DNA from: Ramlibacter algicola
Lineage (GTDB): Bacteria > Pseudomonadota > Gammaproteobacteria > Burkholderiales > Burkholderiaceae_C
DNA length: 64,000 nucleotides
Assembly (NCBI RefSeq): GCF_016641735.1
Contig: NZ_JAEDAO010000001.1
Span: 372,001 to 436,000, forward strand
Reading direction: 5' to 3'
The notes under the pieces are model-generated. The model was not told the DNA's origin, made no database searches, and was given only the letters and a program-made list of their open reading frames with translations. Both the position numbers and the translations under genes were made by a program. This document shows, one piece after another, positions 1-8,236 of this stretch (its first letter is position 1; each line of letters starts with the position of its first letter).

Positions 1-483
1 CATCACGGACAGCCGTCCGTAGTCGGATGTCGCCGGTTCCGCCACCATGCGGTCGATCACTTCCTTCTGCAGCATGAAGTGCTGGTCGCGCACCGCGTCC
101 ACCTGGCCGAGCAGGTGGAACAGGATCGGCGTCGAGATGTTGTAGGGCAGGTTGCCCACCACCCGCAGCGGCTGGCCGGCGGCCTGCGCCAGCGCGCGGA
201 AGTCCACCTGCAGCACGTCGGCCTCGACCACCTGCAATTGCGGGTGCGCGCGCAACCGCGCGGCGAGGTCGCGATCGAGTTCGATCACCGCCAGGCGCCC
301 AAGGCGCTCCACCAACGGCTGCGTCAGCGCCGCGAGGCCTGGCCCGATCTCGACCATCGCGTCGCCGGGTCGGGGCGCGATCGCGCGCACGATGCCGTCG
401 ATGACGGCCGGGTCGGTCAGGAAGTGCTGGCCGAAGCGCTTGCGCGGCACGTGCGCGCCGGAGTTGCGGGGCCGCTGCGGCAT
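1..483 (-). CDS. rsmA: 16S rRNA (adenine1518-N6/adenine1519-N6)-dimethyltransferase RsmA (KsgA), 3' part outside the window
   Basis: Dimethylates two adjacent adenines in the 3'-terminal hairpin of 16S rRNA during small-subunit maturation, using SAM. The first 161 residues are present. They show the N-terminal KRFGQHFL block (about 15-22), the SAM-binding EIGPG motif (45-49) and the catalytic NLPY motif (111-114) typical of N6-adenine methyltransferases. The frame is open to the window edge, so the C-terminal helical domain is simply cut off, not lost. The ATG at 483 is preferred because KRFGQHFL follows at the expected distance. It is last in the lptD-surA-rsmA run, 34 bp after surA; pdxA, sometimes found here, is absent from that gap. 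Confidence 0.95.
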   Translation of the reverse strand, partial: MPQRPRNSGAHVPRKRFGQHFLTDPAVIDGIVRAIAPRPGDAMVEIGPGLAALTQPLVERLGRLAVIELDRDLAARLRAHPQLQVVEADVLQVDFRALAQAAGQPLRVVGNLPYNISTPILFHLLGQVDAVRDQHFMLQKEVIDRMVAEPATSDYGRLSVM

Positions 484-517
484 GGGTCGTGGCGGGCGCC
501 GCGGCGCCCGCGGGTGG

Positions 518-1873
518 TCAGGTCGGGGGATCGCGGAATTCGACGTACGCCTTGCCGCGCGTTTCCTGCGCCCAGTGGGCGTACGCCTCGTCCAGCTTCT
601 TCTCGCGAACGATGTTGCGGATCAGCTCGCGTTGCTCGCGTTCGGTCAGCTTGGTCTGGCGACGTTCCATGACCTGGATCAGGTGCACGCCGAAGCGCGA
701 CACGACAGGCGCCGACACTTCGCCCGGGGACAGGCCGTTCATCACGTCCTCGAACTCGGGCACGAAGTCACCGGGGTTGACCCAGCCCAGGTCGCCGCCG
801 CGCGACGCGCTCGCGTCCTGCGAGAACTCGCGCGCCAACGCCGCGAAGTCGGCGCTGCCGCCGGCGATCCGGCGCTTGTAGTCTGCGAGCCGCTCGCGCG
901 CCTGCGCCTCGGTCAGCTGCGGCCCGGTGCGCAGCAGGATGTGGCGCGGGTGCGTCTGCGTCACCATCAGGCTCGGCAGCCCGGCCTGCCGCCGTTCCAG
1001 CACCTTCAGCACGTGAAAGCCGGCGCCCGACTGCACGACCGGGGCGACGGCCCCAGGCTGCAGCGTGCGCACCGCGTCGACGAAGAGCGACGGGTAGCGG
1101 TCCGACGGCCGCAGCCCCATCTGGCCGCCGCTCTGCGCGGCGCCGGGCGCCTGCGAGAACTGCTTGGCCAGGCCGGTGAAGTCCTCGCCCTGGCGGGCGC
1201 GCTGTGCGATGCCTTCGGCCCGCGACTGCAGTTCGCGCACCTGCTGCTCGGAGGCGTTCTCCGGCACGACGACCAGGATGTGGCCGAGGTTCAGCTCCAG
1301 GTTCGACGGATCGTTCGCGGCGCCCTGCTGCTCGCGGATGTACTGGTCGATGTCGGCCTCGCTGACGCGCACCTTGGCCTCGACCTCGCGGCCGCGCAGG
1401 CGCTGCAGCGTCAGCTGGCTGCGCAGGTCCTCGCGGAACGACGCGGGGGACGTGCCTTCCTGCTGCATCTGCCGCCGCAGCTGCGCCACGTTCATGTCGT
1501 ACTGGCGAGCGAAGTTCTGCTCGGCCTGGTCGACCTGCGCGTCGTCGATGCGGATGCCGGTCTCGGCCGCCAGCTGCAGCTGGGCCTTCTCGCTGATCAG
1601 GCGTTCCAGCACGACCCGCGCGAGCTCCGCGCGTGGCGGCATGGCCGCGCCCTGCTGCGCGAGTTGCTGCTCGAAGCGCAGCAGGCGCGTGCGCACCTCG
1701 CTGTTGGTGATCGGCTCGGCGTTGACGACAGCGACGATGTAGTCAGCCGCCCGCGGGCCGGTGTCGGCGCGGGACGGGGCCAGCTGCGGGCTGGGTCGCA
1801 GCTGCGCGGCCACCGGCAGCGCAAGGACGGCCGTCGCGCAGGCGAGCACGAGGGCGGGGACACGTTGGATCAT
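518..1873 (-). CDS. surA: Periplasmic chaperone and peptidyl-prolyl isomerase SurA
   Basis: Periplasmic chaperone that escorts unfolded outer-membrane proteins, LptD included, to the BAM complex. The 451-residue protein has a cleavable Sec signal (hydrophobic core about 8-22, likely cut in VAAQ). An N-terminal chaperone domain (about 42-180) starts with the family-typical [10 protein letters not shown]. Two parvulin domains follow (about 196-296 and 306-407), each opening with an HIL motif and closing with a GFHVL or GVHLI strand, and then a C-terminal helix. Length and architecture match SurA, including both PPIase domains. It starts 13 bp after lptD on the same strand, the conserved arrangement for co-expression of an outer-membrane assembly client and its chaperone. 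Confidence 0.96.
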   Translation of the reverse strand: MIQRVPALVLACATAVLALPVAAQLRPSPQLAPSRADTGPRAADYIVAVVNAEPITNSEVRTRLLRFEQQLAQQGAAMPPRAELARVVLERLISEKAQLQLAAETGIRIDDAQVDQAEQNFARQYDMNVAQLRRQMQQEGTSPASFREDLRSQLTLQRLRGREVEAKVRVSEADIDQYIREQQGAANDPSNLELNLGHILVVVPENASEQQVRELQSRAEGIAQRARQGEDFTGLAKQFSQAPGAAQSGGQMGLRPSDRYPSLFVDAVRTLQPGAVAPVVQSGAGFHVLKVLERRQAGLPSLMVTQTHPRHILLRTGPQLTEAQARERLADYKRRIAGGSADFAALAREFSQDASASRGGDLGWVNPGDFVPEFEDVMNGLSPGEVSAPVVSRFGVHLIQVMERRQTKLTEREQRELIRNIVREKKLDEAYAHWAQETRGKAYVEFRDPPT

Positions 1874-1886
1874 CGGGTCGCGGTCT

Positions 1887-4256
1887 CTAGTCGTAGTTGC
1901 TGAACCTGCTGGGCGCCGGGAGGCCGGGATCGCGCAGGAGCTCGTAGCGGGGGATATTCTGGCGCAGCGGCTGCACCACGCTGGAGCCGAGGCGGCTGAA
2001 GCCCACGAATTCCACCTGGAACATGATGCGGGTGGTGCCGGTGGCCAGTCCGCTCTGCAGCCGCTCGAGGACCACGCGGCCGATCCAGCAGCAGGCGTCG
2101 TACTCGATGCCGACCATGGCGTCGACCAGCTTGCGGTCCTTCAGGTCGAAGTTCAGCCGGCCGACGCTGTACCAGCGGTTGGGCCCCTGGCCGCGGCCGG
2201 ACCCGAGGTCCTGCCCGCGATCGCCCCACAGGTCGTTGATCGGCCACTGCCAGCCGACGTCGATCTGCTCGCTCAGCCCGCGTTGCAGGCGGTACGCGGC
2301 GCTGATCACGCGGTAGGGCGTCGGGTTGTAGCGGCCACCGATGGTCGAGCGCTCCGACCGCCCCGTCTTCGGGTTGTATTGGACGGTGGTGTCCAGCGCC
2401 CATTGCGGCGTCCAGTTCAACGTGGCGCCGAACAGCAGGTCGGACAGCCGCTCGCTGATCGGCGCCTGGCCGGGCAGCGTCACGCGCTGGTCCTTGAACC
2501 GCAGGCGCTGCGCGACGCCGAAGCGCGCCGCCTCGGCCCCGGTGTCGGGGTCGATCAGGCGGCTGGTGGCGCCCAGCGTGAGCAGGTTGTTGTCGGAGAT
2601 CCGGTCGTTGCCGCCGAACTGGTTCTCGAGGAACACGGTGGCGAAGTTGAAGTCATTGAAGCCCGAGTCGTAATTGGGCAGCAGCGACTGGTCGCGAAAC
2701 GGCGTGTAGACGTAGAAGGCGCGCGGCTCCAGGGTCTGCGTGAAGCTGCGGCCGAAGTAGCTCGCGGGCCGCTCGAACACCAGGCCGCTGTCGACGCTGA
2801 AGATCGGCAGCGTGCGCGCCGCGGCTTCGGTCCCGTTGGCCAGCGGCGCGTCGAAGCTGTAGCGCGTCGAATGCAATTGCACCCGCGGCGTGACGAACCA
2901 GCCGGGCGCCTGCCAGGGCCGCTCGATCGAGCCGAGCACGTACGAGCGCTGCGCATTGGGCTGCAGCGTGAGCCGGCGATCGGCATGGAAGCGCGTGGTG
3001 TCGCCTTCGACGAAACCCACCAGGCCCAGCGGCAGGTCGCTGCGGGTGTAGCGGGCGTTCAGCTGCGGCAGGCGGTCGTACGGCGGCCTGATCGGGGCGA
3101 GCGGGTCCTGCAACGTCTGCCACTTCAGCGTGCGCAGGGACGTGGCGACTTCCCCGCCGGGGCTGGTCCACGAGAGCTGGCCGTCGTTGGCGAGCAGCCG
3201 CTGCGTCAGCGAGCCGGTGCCGCGGCTGAAATCGCGCCAGTAGTTGTCGTCGCTGACGCGGTTCAGGTCGAGCGCCATCCCGACGGGCGAGGGCAGGCCC
3301 AGCCCCAGCGTGCCGGAGTGCTGCCAGGAGTAGCCCCACCGGTTGTCCTGCCGCAGCCGGTCGTCCGGCATGAAATCGGCACGCAGCTGCCCGCGGTAGC
3401 TGGGTTCCAGGTACCGGAATTCGCCCGCGACGTCGATGCCGCGCTTGGTCATCAGCGTCGGGTACAGCGTGAGGTCGCGGTTCGGCGCGATGTTCCAGTA
3501 GTACGGCTGGCGGTAGTCGAAGCCGTTGACGCTGTCCAGGCTGATGGTCGGCGGCAGGAAGCCGCTCTTGCGCTTGTCGCTGAGCGGGAAGCTCAGTTGC
3601 GGCACCGGTAGCACCGGCACGCCGAAGAAGGTGAGCAGCGCGCCATTGGCGACGCCCACGTCCTCTTCCTGGTCGATGCGGATGCCGTTGGCACGCAGCA
3701 CCCAGTCGGGCGCCCAGCCCGGATAGTCGGCGCGCTGGCAGGTCGTGTAGCTGACGTCGCGGATGATGGCCCGCTTGTCGTCGATGAAGTCCACGCGCGA
3801 CGCGTTGCCGTAGGCGTTGTTCTTCAGGAACCGGTAGCTCGGCTGGCTGAAGAAGCCTTCGAACGAGTCGATCTTCAGCTCCAGCAGCGGGCCTTCGTAG
3901 ACGTTGCCGGCGCGGTTGATGCGCACGTTGCCGCGCGCCTTGGCCAGGTCGTCCGGCTGGTAGTACTCCATCCGGTCCGCGCGGATGACGGTGTCGGCGC
4001 GCCGCAGTTCCGCATGGCCTTCGATCGTCGTGTCGAGGTTGGTGCGGCCCGAGATGCGGTCGCCGTAGACGAAGGTGGGCAGCTCCTTGCGGACCACGGA
4101 CGGGATGTCCTCACGCAACAGCGGGCTGGTGCGCAGGCCGATTGGCGCGCTGGCGGCGGCCGGCGCGGCGGCATTCACCTGCGCCGCCGATGGCGCGGCC
4201 TGCAGCGCGGCGATGGCCGCCAGCGCCAAGGGAGTCAACTCGAAGCGTCTGCGCAA
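1887..4256 (-). CDS. lptD: LPS-assembly protein LptD
   Basis: Outer-membrane beta-barrel that with LptE inserts lipopolysaccharide into the outer leaflet. The 789 residues comprise a signal peptide (about 1-25), a periplasmic OstA/LptA-like jellyroll (about 60-170) and a large C-terminal barrel rich in aromatic/Gly strands. Cysteines are visible at 173 and as a CC pair at 722-723. These match three of the four cysteines of the E. coli protein; the N-terminal one near residue 31 is missing, so the disulfide scheme must be simpler. The assigned start is a TTG, chosen because it gives an Arg-rich n-region before the hydrophobic core; it is not certain. First gene of lptD-surA-rsmA, divergent from the amgK-like gene. 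Confidence 0.95.
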   Translation of the reverse strand: MRRRFELTPLALAAIAALQAAPSAAQVNAAAPAAASAPIGLRTSPLLREDIPSVVRKELPTFVYGDRISGRTNLDTTIEGHAELRRADTVIRADRMEYYQPDDLAKARGNVRINRAGNVYEGPLLELKIDSFEGFFSQPSYRFLKNNAYGNASRVDFIDDKRAIIRDVSYTTCQRADYPGWAPDWVLRANGIRIDQEEDVGVANGALLTFFGVPVLPVPQLSFPLSDKRKSGFLPPTISLDSVNGFDYRQPYYWNIAPNRDLTLYPTLMTKRGIDVAGEFRYLEPSYRGQLRADFMPDDRLRQDNRWGYSWQHSGTLGLGLPSPVGMALDLNRVSDDNYWRDFSRGTGSLTQRLLANDGQLSWTSPGGEVATSLRTLKWQTLQDPLAPIRPPYDRLPQLNARYTRSDLPLGLVGFVEGDTTRFHADRRLTLQPNAQRSYVLGSIERPWQAPGWFVTPRVQLHSTRYSFDAPLANGTEAAARTLPIFSVDSGLVFERPASYFGRSFTQTLEPRAFYVYTPFRDQSLLPNYDSGFNDFNFATVFLENQFGGNDRISDNNLLTLGATSRLIDPDTGAEAARFGVAQRLRFKDQRVTLPGQAPISERLSDLLFGATLNWTPQWALDTTVQYNPKTGRSERSTIGGRYNPTPYRVISAAYRLQRGLSEQIDVGWQWPINDLWGDRGQDLGSGRGQGPNRWYSVGRLNFDLKDRKLVDAMVGIEYDACCWIGRVVLERLQSGLATGTTRIMFQVEFVGFSRLGSSVVQPLRQNIPRYELLRDPGLPAPSRFSNYD

Positions 4257-4326
4257 GATCCGGTGGGTTCAGGCTCGATGGGTCGGGTCCTTGGCATCGA
4301 CCCGAGGTCGGCCGCAGGCGCGTTTG

Positions 4327-4341
4327 TAGAATCGATTATCC
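4327..4341 (+). promoter_or_regulatory. Probable -10 element of the amgK-like gene (leaderless-type start)
   Basis: TAGAAT at 4327-4332 resembles a sigma-70 -10 box and lies only 9 bp before the ATG at 4342, with no Shine-Dalgarno between. If used, transcription would begin at or within a few bases of the start codon. No convincing -35 was found at 16-18 bp. Confidence 0.35.
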
Positions 4342-5439
4342 ATGAGCGACTCTGCGTTTTCCCCGGCGCCTGCCGCCGGCGACCGGCCCGTCGTGGCCTG
4401 GTCCGATCCCGAGCGCGAGCGCGCCTTCCACCGTTGGCTGCACGACGTGGCCGGCCCGCACGGCCTCGATCCCGCCACCGTCCGGCCCGCCTCGGCCGAC
4501 GCCAGCTTCCGCCGCTACCTGCGTGTCGACGGCGCGCAGGGCAGCCGCATCGTGATGGACGCGCCGCCCGACAAGGAGGACTGCCGTCCCTTCGTCCAGG
4601 TCGCCGCCTTGATGCGCGACGCCGGCCTGCACGTGCCGCGCGTGCTCGCCTGGGATGAGCCGCAGGGCTTCATGCTGCTGGACGACCTCGGGCGGCAGAC
4701 CATGATCGAGGTGGTCGACGCCGAGCGGCCGCACGCCAACCAGGCGCTGTACATGCGTGCGGTGGACGCCCTCGTGGCGTGGCAATTCGCCTCCAGGCCG
4801 GGGGTGCTGCCGCCCTACGACGAGGCCTTGCTGCGGCGCGAACTGGCTCTGTTTCCCGACTGGTACCTTGCGCGCCACCGCGGCGTTGCGGTCGAAGGCA
4901 AGCTGCGCGAGACGCTCGAGCAGCAGTTCGGCCTGATCGTGGCGCGCAACCTGGCGTCGCCGGCGGTGTACGTGCACCGCGACTTCATGCCGCGCAACCT
5001 GATGCTGCCGCTGGACGCCGGCGAGCAGCGCCTGGGCGTGCTCGATTTCCAGGACGCGGTGCACGGCCCGATCACGTACGACATCGCCAGCCTGATGCGC
5101 GACGCGTTCCTCAGCTGGGACGAGGAGTTCGTCCTCGACATCACCGTGCGCTACTGGGAGAAGGCCAGCAAGGCCGGGCTGCCGGTCGACCCGGACTTCG
5201 GCGAGTTCTACCGCGGCGTCGAGTGGATGGGCCTGCAGCGCCATTTGAAGGTCGCCGGCATCTTCGCGCGATTGACGCTGCGCGACGGCAAGCCCAAGTA
5301 CCTCGCCGACGCGCCGCGCTTCATCGCCTACATCCGCGCCACCGCGGGCCGCTACCGCGAGCTCGGGCCGCTGCTGCAGCTGGTCGACCAGGTCGAAGGC
5401 ACCGAGCTGGTCAGCGCCTTCACCATCGGCCGCGGCTGA
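4342..5439 (+). CDS. amgK: Aminoglycoside phosphotransferase-fold sugar kinase, AmgK type
   Basis: Best read as an N-acetylmuramate/N-acetylglucosamine anomeric kinase of cell-wall recycling, or a close relative. The 365-residue protein has the APH/choline-kinase fold. The catalytic HRDFMPRNL loop (212-220, Asp214 and Asn219) and the metal-binding LDFQDA (234-239) are present, as is an N-terminal SADASFRRYLR block typical of AmgK. In Pseudomonas and many Burkholderiales amgK sits divergently beside lptD, as here. The usual partner murU (nucleotidyltransferase) should follow, but rsmE is found 4 bp downstream instead, so the substrate assignment rests on family and lptD linkage. The start has no Shine-Dalgarno and may be leaderless. 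Confidence 0.75.
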   Translation: MSDSAFSPAPAAGDRPVVAWSDPERERAFHRWLHDVAGPHGLDPATVRPASADASFRRYLRVDGAQGSRIVMDAPPDKEDCRPFVQVAALMRDAGLHVPRVLAWDEPQGFMLLDDLGRQTMIEVVDAERPHANQALYMRAVDALVAWQFASRPGVLPPYDEALLRRELALFPDWYLARHRGVAVEGKLRETLEQQFGLIVARNLASPAVYVHRDFMPRNLMLPLDAGEQRLGVLDFQDAVHGPITYDIASLMRDAFLSWDEEFVLDITVRYWEKASKAGLPVDPDFGEFYRGVEWMGLQRHLKVAGIFARLTLRDGKPKYLADAPRFIAYIRATAGRYRELGPLLQLVDQVEGTELVSAFTIGRG

Positions 5440-5443
5440 CCGC

Positions 5444-6166
5444 ATGCCGGCCCGCCTGCATTGCCCGGGGCCGCTGCGCGAGGGGCAGGTGCTGGCGCTG
5501 CCGACGGGACCGGCGCGCCACGTGCAGGTGCTGCGGCTGCAGCCGGGCGACGAAGTCACGCTGTTCGACGGCAACGGGGGCGAGTGGTCCGCGCACGTCG
5601 TGAAGATGGGCCGGTCGGACGTCGACGTGCGCGTGCAAGCGCATGAACCGGTCGAGCGCGAGCCCGCGCGTGCCGTCCACCTGGCTCTCGGCATTCCCGC
5701 GAACGACCGCATGGACTGGCTGGTCGAGAAGGCCGCCGAACTGGGCGTGGCGAGCATCCAGCCGCTCGTGACCGAGCGGGCGGTCGTGCGGCTGGCGGCC
5801 GATCGCGCCGCGCGGCGCCGCGAGCATTGGCAGGGCGTCGCGATCGCCGCCTGCGAGCAATGCGGTGGCAACCGCGTGCCAGTCGTGCATGCGCCCGTGG
5901 CGCTCACCCAGTGGCAGCCGCCGACGGACGTCGTGCGCCTGGTGCTTTCGCTCGCCCGCGAGGGCGTGCCACTGCTGCAGGCAGCCACGGGAGATGCCCC
6001 GGTGCTGCTGCTGTCCGGCGCCGAGGGCGGCTTGACGGCGCAGGAAGAAGCGGCCGCGCGGCAAGCGGGCTTCGCCCCGGTGACGCTCGGCCCGCGCGTG
6101 CTGCGCGCCGAAACCGCACCGCTGGCCGCGCTCGCGGCCCTGACGCTGGCCGGGGCGGCGCGATGA
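5444..6166 (+). CDS. rsmE: 16S rRNA (uracil1498-N3)-methyltransferase RsmE
   Basis: Methylates N3 of U1498 in 16S rRNA; member of the SPOUT superfamily with a C-terminal trefoil knot. The 240 residues include an N-terminal PUA-like domain (about 1-75; HVLRL and DGNGGEW elements). The SPOUT domain follows, with the ALGIPANDRMDWLVEKAAELGV block (about 81-102) and a GAEGGLT loop (192-198) followed by LGPRVLRAETA (215-225), which forms the SAM knot. The Pro of the usual GPEGG is Ala here. It starts 4 bp after the kinase gene and its stop overlaps the MFS start as ATGA, so the three are probably one transcript. Confidence 0.93.
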   Translation: MPARLHCPGPLREGQVLALPTGPARHVQVLRLQPGDEVTLFDGNGGEWSAHVVKMGRSDVDVRVQAHEPVEREPARAVHLALGIPANDRMDWLVEKAAELGVASIQPLVTERAVVRLAADRAARRREHWQGVAIAACEQCGGNRVPVVHAPVALTQWQPPTDVVRLVLSLAREGVPLLQAATGDAPVLLLSGAEGGLTAQEEAAARQAGFAPVTLGPRVLRAETAPLAALAALTLAGAAR

Positions 6167-7332
6167 ACCGGCAGCTCGTCCTGCTTGCCGTGTGCCAGGG
6201 CCTGTTCCTCACCAACAACGTCACCTTCATCGCCATCAACGGCCTGGTCGGCCTCGCGCTGGCGCCGTCCGGCTGGATGGCGACCTTGCCGGTGATGGGC
6301 TATGTCGTCGGCGGCGCCCTGTCGACGACCATCGTCGCGCGTACGCAGCGCCGCTGGGGCCGCCAGCTCTCGTTCCAGGCCGGATTGCTCGTCGCCCTGC
6401 TGGCAGCGCTGCTGTGCGCGTACGCGGCGGTGACCCGCAACTTCTGGCTGCTGTGCGCGGCCACCGTCCTGGCCGGCTACTACAGCGCGAACGCCGCGCT
6501 GTACCGCTTCGCGGCGGCGGAACTCGCGCCGGCCGCGGCGCGCGAGAAGGCCGTGTCCCTCGTGATGGCCGGTGGCCTGATCGGCGCCGTCGCCGGGCCG
6601 AACCTCGCGGCCCGCACGCGCGACCTGCTGCCCACGCCGTTCGCCGCCGCCTACCTGGCGCTCGCCGGCGTTGCGGCCCTCGCGATGCTGCTGATGGCCG
6701 TCGTGCGGTTCCCGCCGCCACCCGCCCGCACCAGCGGCGGCGAAGGCCGGCCGCTCGCCGAGATCATGCGGCAGCCCGTCTTCATCGTCGCGGCCGCTTC
6801 CGGCGCGCTCAGCTACGGGGTGATGAACCTGCTGATGGCCGCGACGCCGATCGCAATGCAGCAGTGCGGCCTGCCGTTCGGCGACGCCGCCGTCGTCCTC
6901 CAATGGCACGTGGTGGGCATGTTCGCGCCCGGTTTCTTCACCGGCCACCTGATCAAGCGCTGGGGCGCGCTGCCAATCATGGCGGCGGGCATCGTCCTGA
7001 CGCTGGCATGCATCGCCATCGCGCTGTCCGGCGTCGAGTTGCACCAGTTCGTGGCCGCCTTGCTGCTGCTGGGGGTCGGCTGGAACTTCCTGTTCACCGG
7101 CAGCACGACCCTGTCGCTCGCCACCTACCGGCCCGAGGAGCGCGACAAGGCGCAGGGCGCGCTCAACTTTCTCGTGATGGCGACGCTGGCGGTCACCTCG
7201 CTGGCCAGCGGCGTGCTGGTGACGACGCAGGGCTGGACCTTGCTGAACTGGGGCTCCCTGCTGCCGGTGACGCTGGTCACCCTCGCGCTGCTGTGGCTGG
7301 CGCGCCGGCCCCCGGTCGCCGCCGCGGCCTAG
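6163..7332 (+). CDS. Major facilitator superfamily transporter
   Basis: Inner-membrane secondary transporter of 389 residues with about 12 hydrophobic segments in two halves. The loop after the sixth segment is short and polar (RTSGGEGRP). No substrate can be assigned; the sequence resembles uncharacterised MFS permeases of Comamonadaceae. The ATG at 6163 overlaps the rsmE stop (ATGA), implying translational coupling. Its 3' end overlaps by four bases the end of the convergent alpha/beta hydrolase gene, so no terminator separates them. Confidence 0.85.
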   Translation: MNRQLVLLAVCQGLFLTNNVTFIAINGLVGLALAPSGWMATLPVMGYVVGGALSTTIVARTQRRWGRQLSFQAGLLVALLAALLCAYAAVTRNFWLLCAATVLAGYYSANAALYRFAAAELAPAAAREKAVSLVMAGGLIGAVAGPNLAARTRDLLPTPFAAAYLALAGVAALAMLLMAVVRFPPPPARTSGGEGRPLAEIMRQPVFIVAAASGALSYGVMNLLMAATPIAMQQCGLPFGDAAVVLQWHVVGMFAPGFFTGHLIKRWGALPIMAAGIVLTLACIAIALSGVELHQFVAALLLLGVGWNFLFTGSTTLSLATYRPEERDKAQGALNFLVMATLAVTSLASGVLVTTQGWTLLNWGSLLPVTLVTLALLWLARRPPVAAAA

Positions 7333-8174
7333 AAGCGCGCGTCGAGCCAGTTGCGCAGCGCGTCGAACACCGGCTGCGCATCCAGCTCGTTGAAGATCTC
7401 GTGGTACAGCGGCTCGAAGCAGCGCGCGCTGACCACGCCGGGCGGCGCCAACTCCGCGAACCGCCGGCTGCCAGCGGGATCCACCAGCTGGTCCTGCCCG
7501 GCGTACAGCAGCAAGGTAGGCACGCGCCACCTCGGCGCCTGCTCGACGACACTCGATCCCTCGCCGGTGAGGAACGCGGCGAGCCGGGCGCTGATGCGAT
7601 CGTGCACGCGTGGATCGTCGCGGTAGGCCTGCACGACGGCCGGGTCGTGCGAAAGGTACTGCGTGTCGAGGCCGTTGCCCACGCGCAGGTTGGGCAACAC
7701 GCGCGGCAGCGTGCGCAGCAACAGCTTCTGCACGCCCTGCACCCGCGTGCCGAGCGCAGGCGAGGACAGCACCAGGCCATCGAGCTGGCCCGGGTTGTCC
7801 AGCGCGAACAGCGCCGCCACCAGCCCGCCCATGCTGTGCCCCAGCACGATGATGGGAACGCCCGGCTGCCGCTGGCGCGCGTTGGCCACCAGGTCGGCCA
7901 GGTCGTCGACCAGCCGCGTGCGCGTCGTGAGTCCGCCGCGCGGTCCGCCGGACTCGCCGTGGCCGTACTGGTCGTAGCCGCGCACGGCATAGCCCCATGC
8001 ATTGAGCCGCTCGGCCACCTGGTCGTAGCGGCCGGCGTGCTCCCCCAGGCCATGCACCAGCAGGACAAGCCCGCGCGGCTGCGTGCGGTCGGGCAACGGC
8101 CAGTCCTGGACGGCGAGGTTCTCGCCGTCACTGGCGGTGTAGGTGGACAGGGTCGACGCGGACGCCTCGTGCAT
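7329..8174 (-). CDS. Alpha/beta hydrolase, monoacylglycerol-lipase-like (Hydrolase_4)
   Basis: Predicted soluble serine ester hydrolase of 281 residues. It shows the oxyanion-hole HGLGEHAGRY, the nucleophile elbow GHSMGG, the acid in AGQDQLVDP and the catalytic His in YHEIFNE. This is the canonical order of the monoglyceride-lipase/lysophospholipase group (PldB-like). No signal peptide is visible. The ATG at 8174 gives the usual N-terminus; a longer open frame upstream is a shadow of the peptidase gene. It is 62 bp downstream of the M20 peptidase on the same strand. The physiological substrate is unknown. Confidence 0.88.
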   Translation of the reverse strand: MHEASASTLSTYTASDGENLAVQDWPLPDRTQPRGLVLLVHGLGEHAGRYDQVAERLNAWGYAVRGYDQYGHGESGGPRGGLTTRTRLVDDLADLVANARQRQPGVPIIVLGHSMGGLVAALFALDNPGQLDGLVLSSPALGTRVQGVQKLLLRTLPRVLPNLRVGNGLDTQYLSHDPAVVQAYRDDPRVHDRISARLAAFLTGEGSSVVEQAPRWRVPTLLLYAGQDQLVDPAGSRRFAELAPPGVVSARCFEPLYHEIFNELDAQPVFDALRNWLDARF

Positions 8175-8236
8175 GGCACCGGCATCTTCGCGAATCGCGC
8201 CGCGGCGCGATTCGTCCGGAGGTCGGAGGTGCGCGG

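Noticed and set aside
4336..7998. 1220-codon open frame on the minus strand
   Set aside because: Antisense shadow of amgK, rsmE and the MFS gene, caused by high GC at third positions; low-complexity Arg/Gly/Ala composition and no domain.
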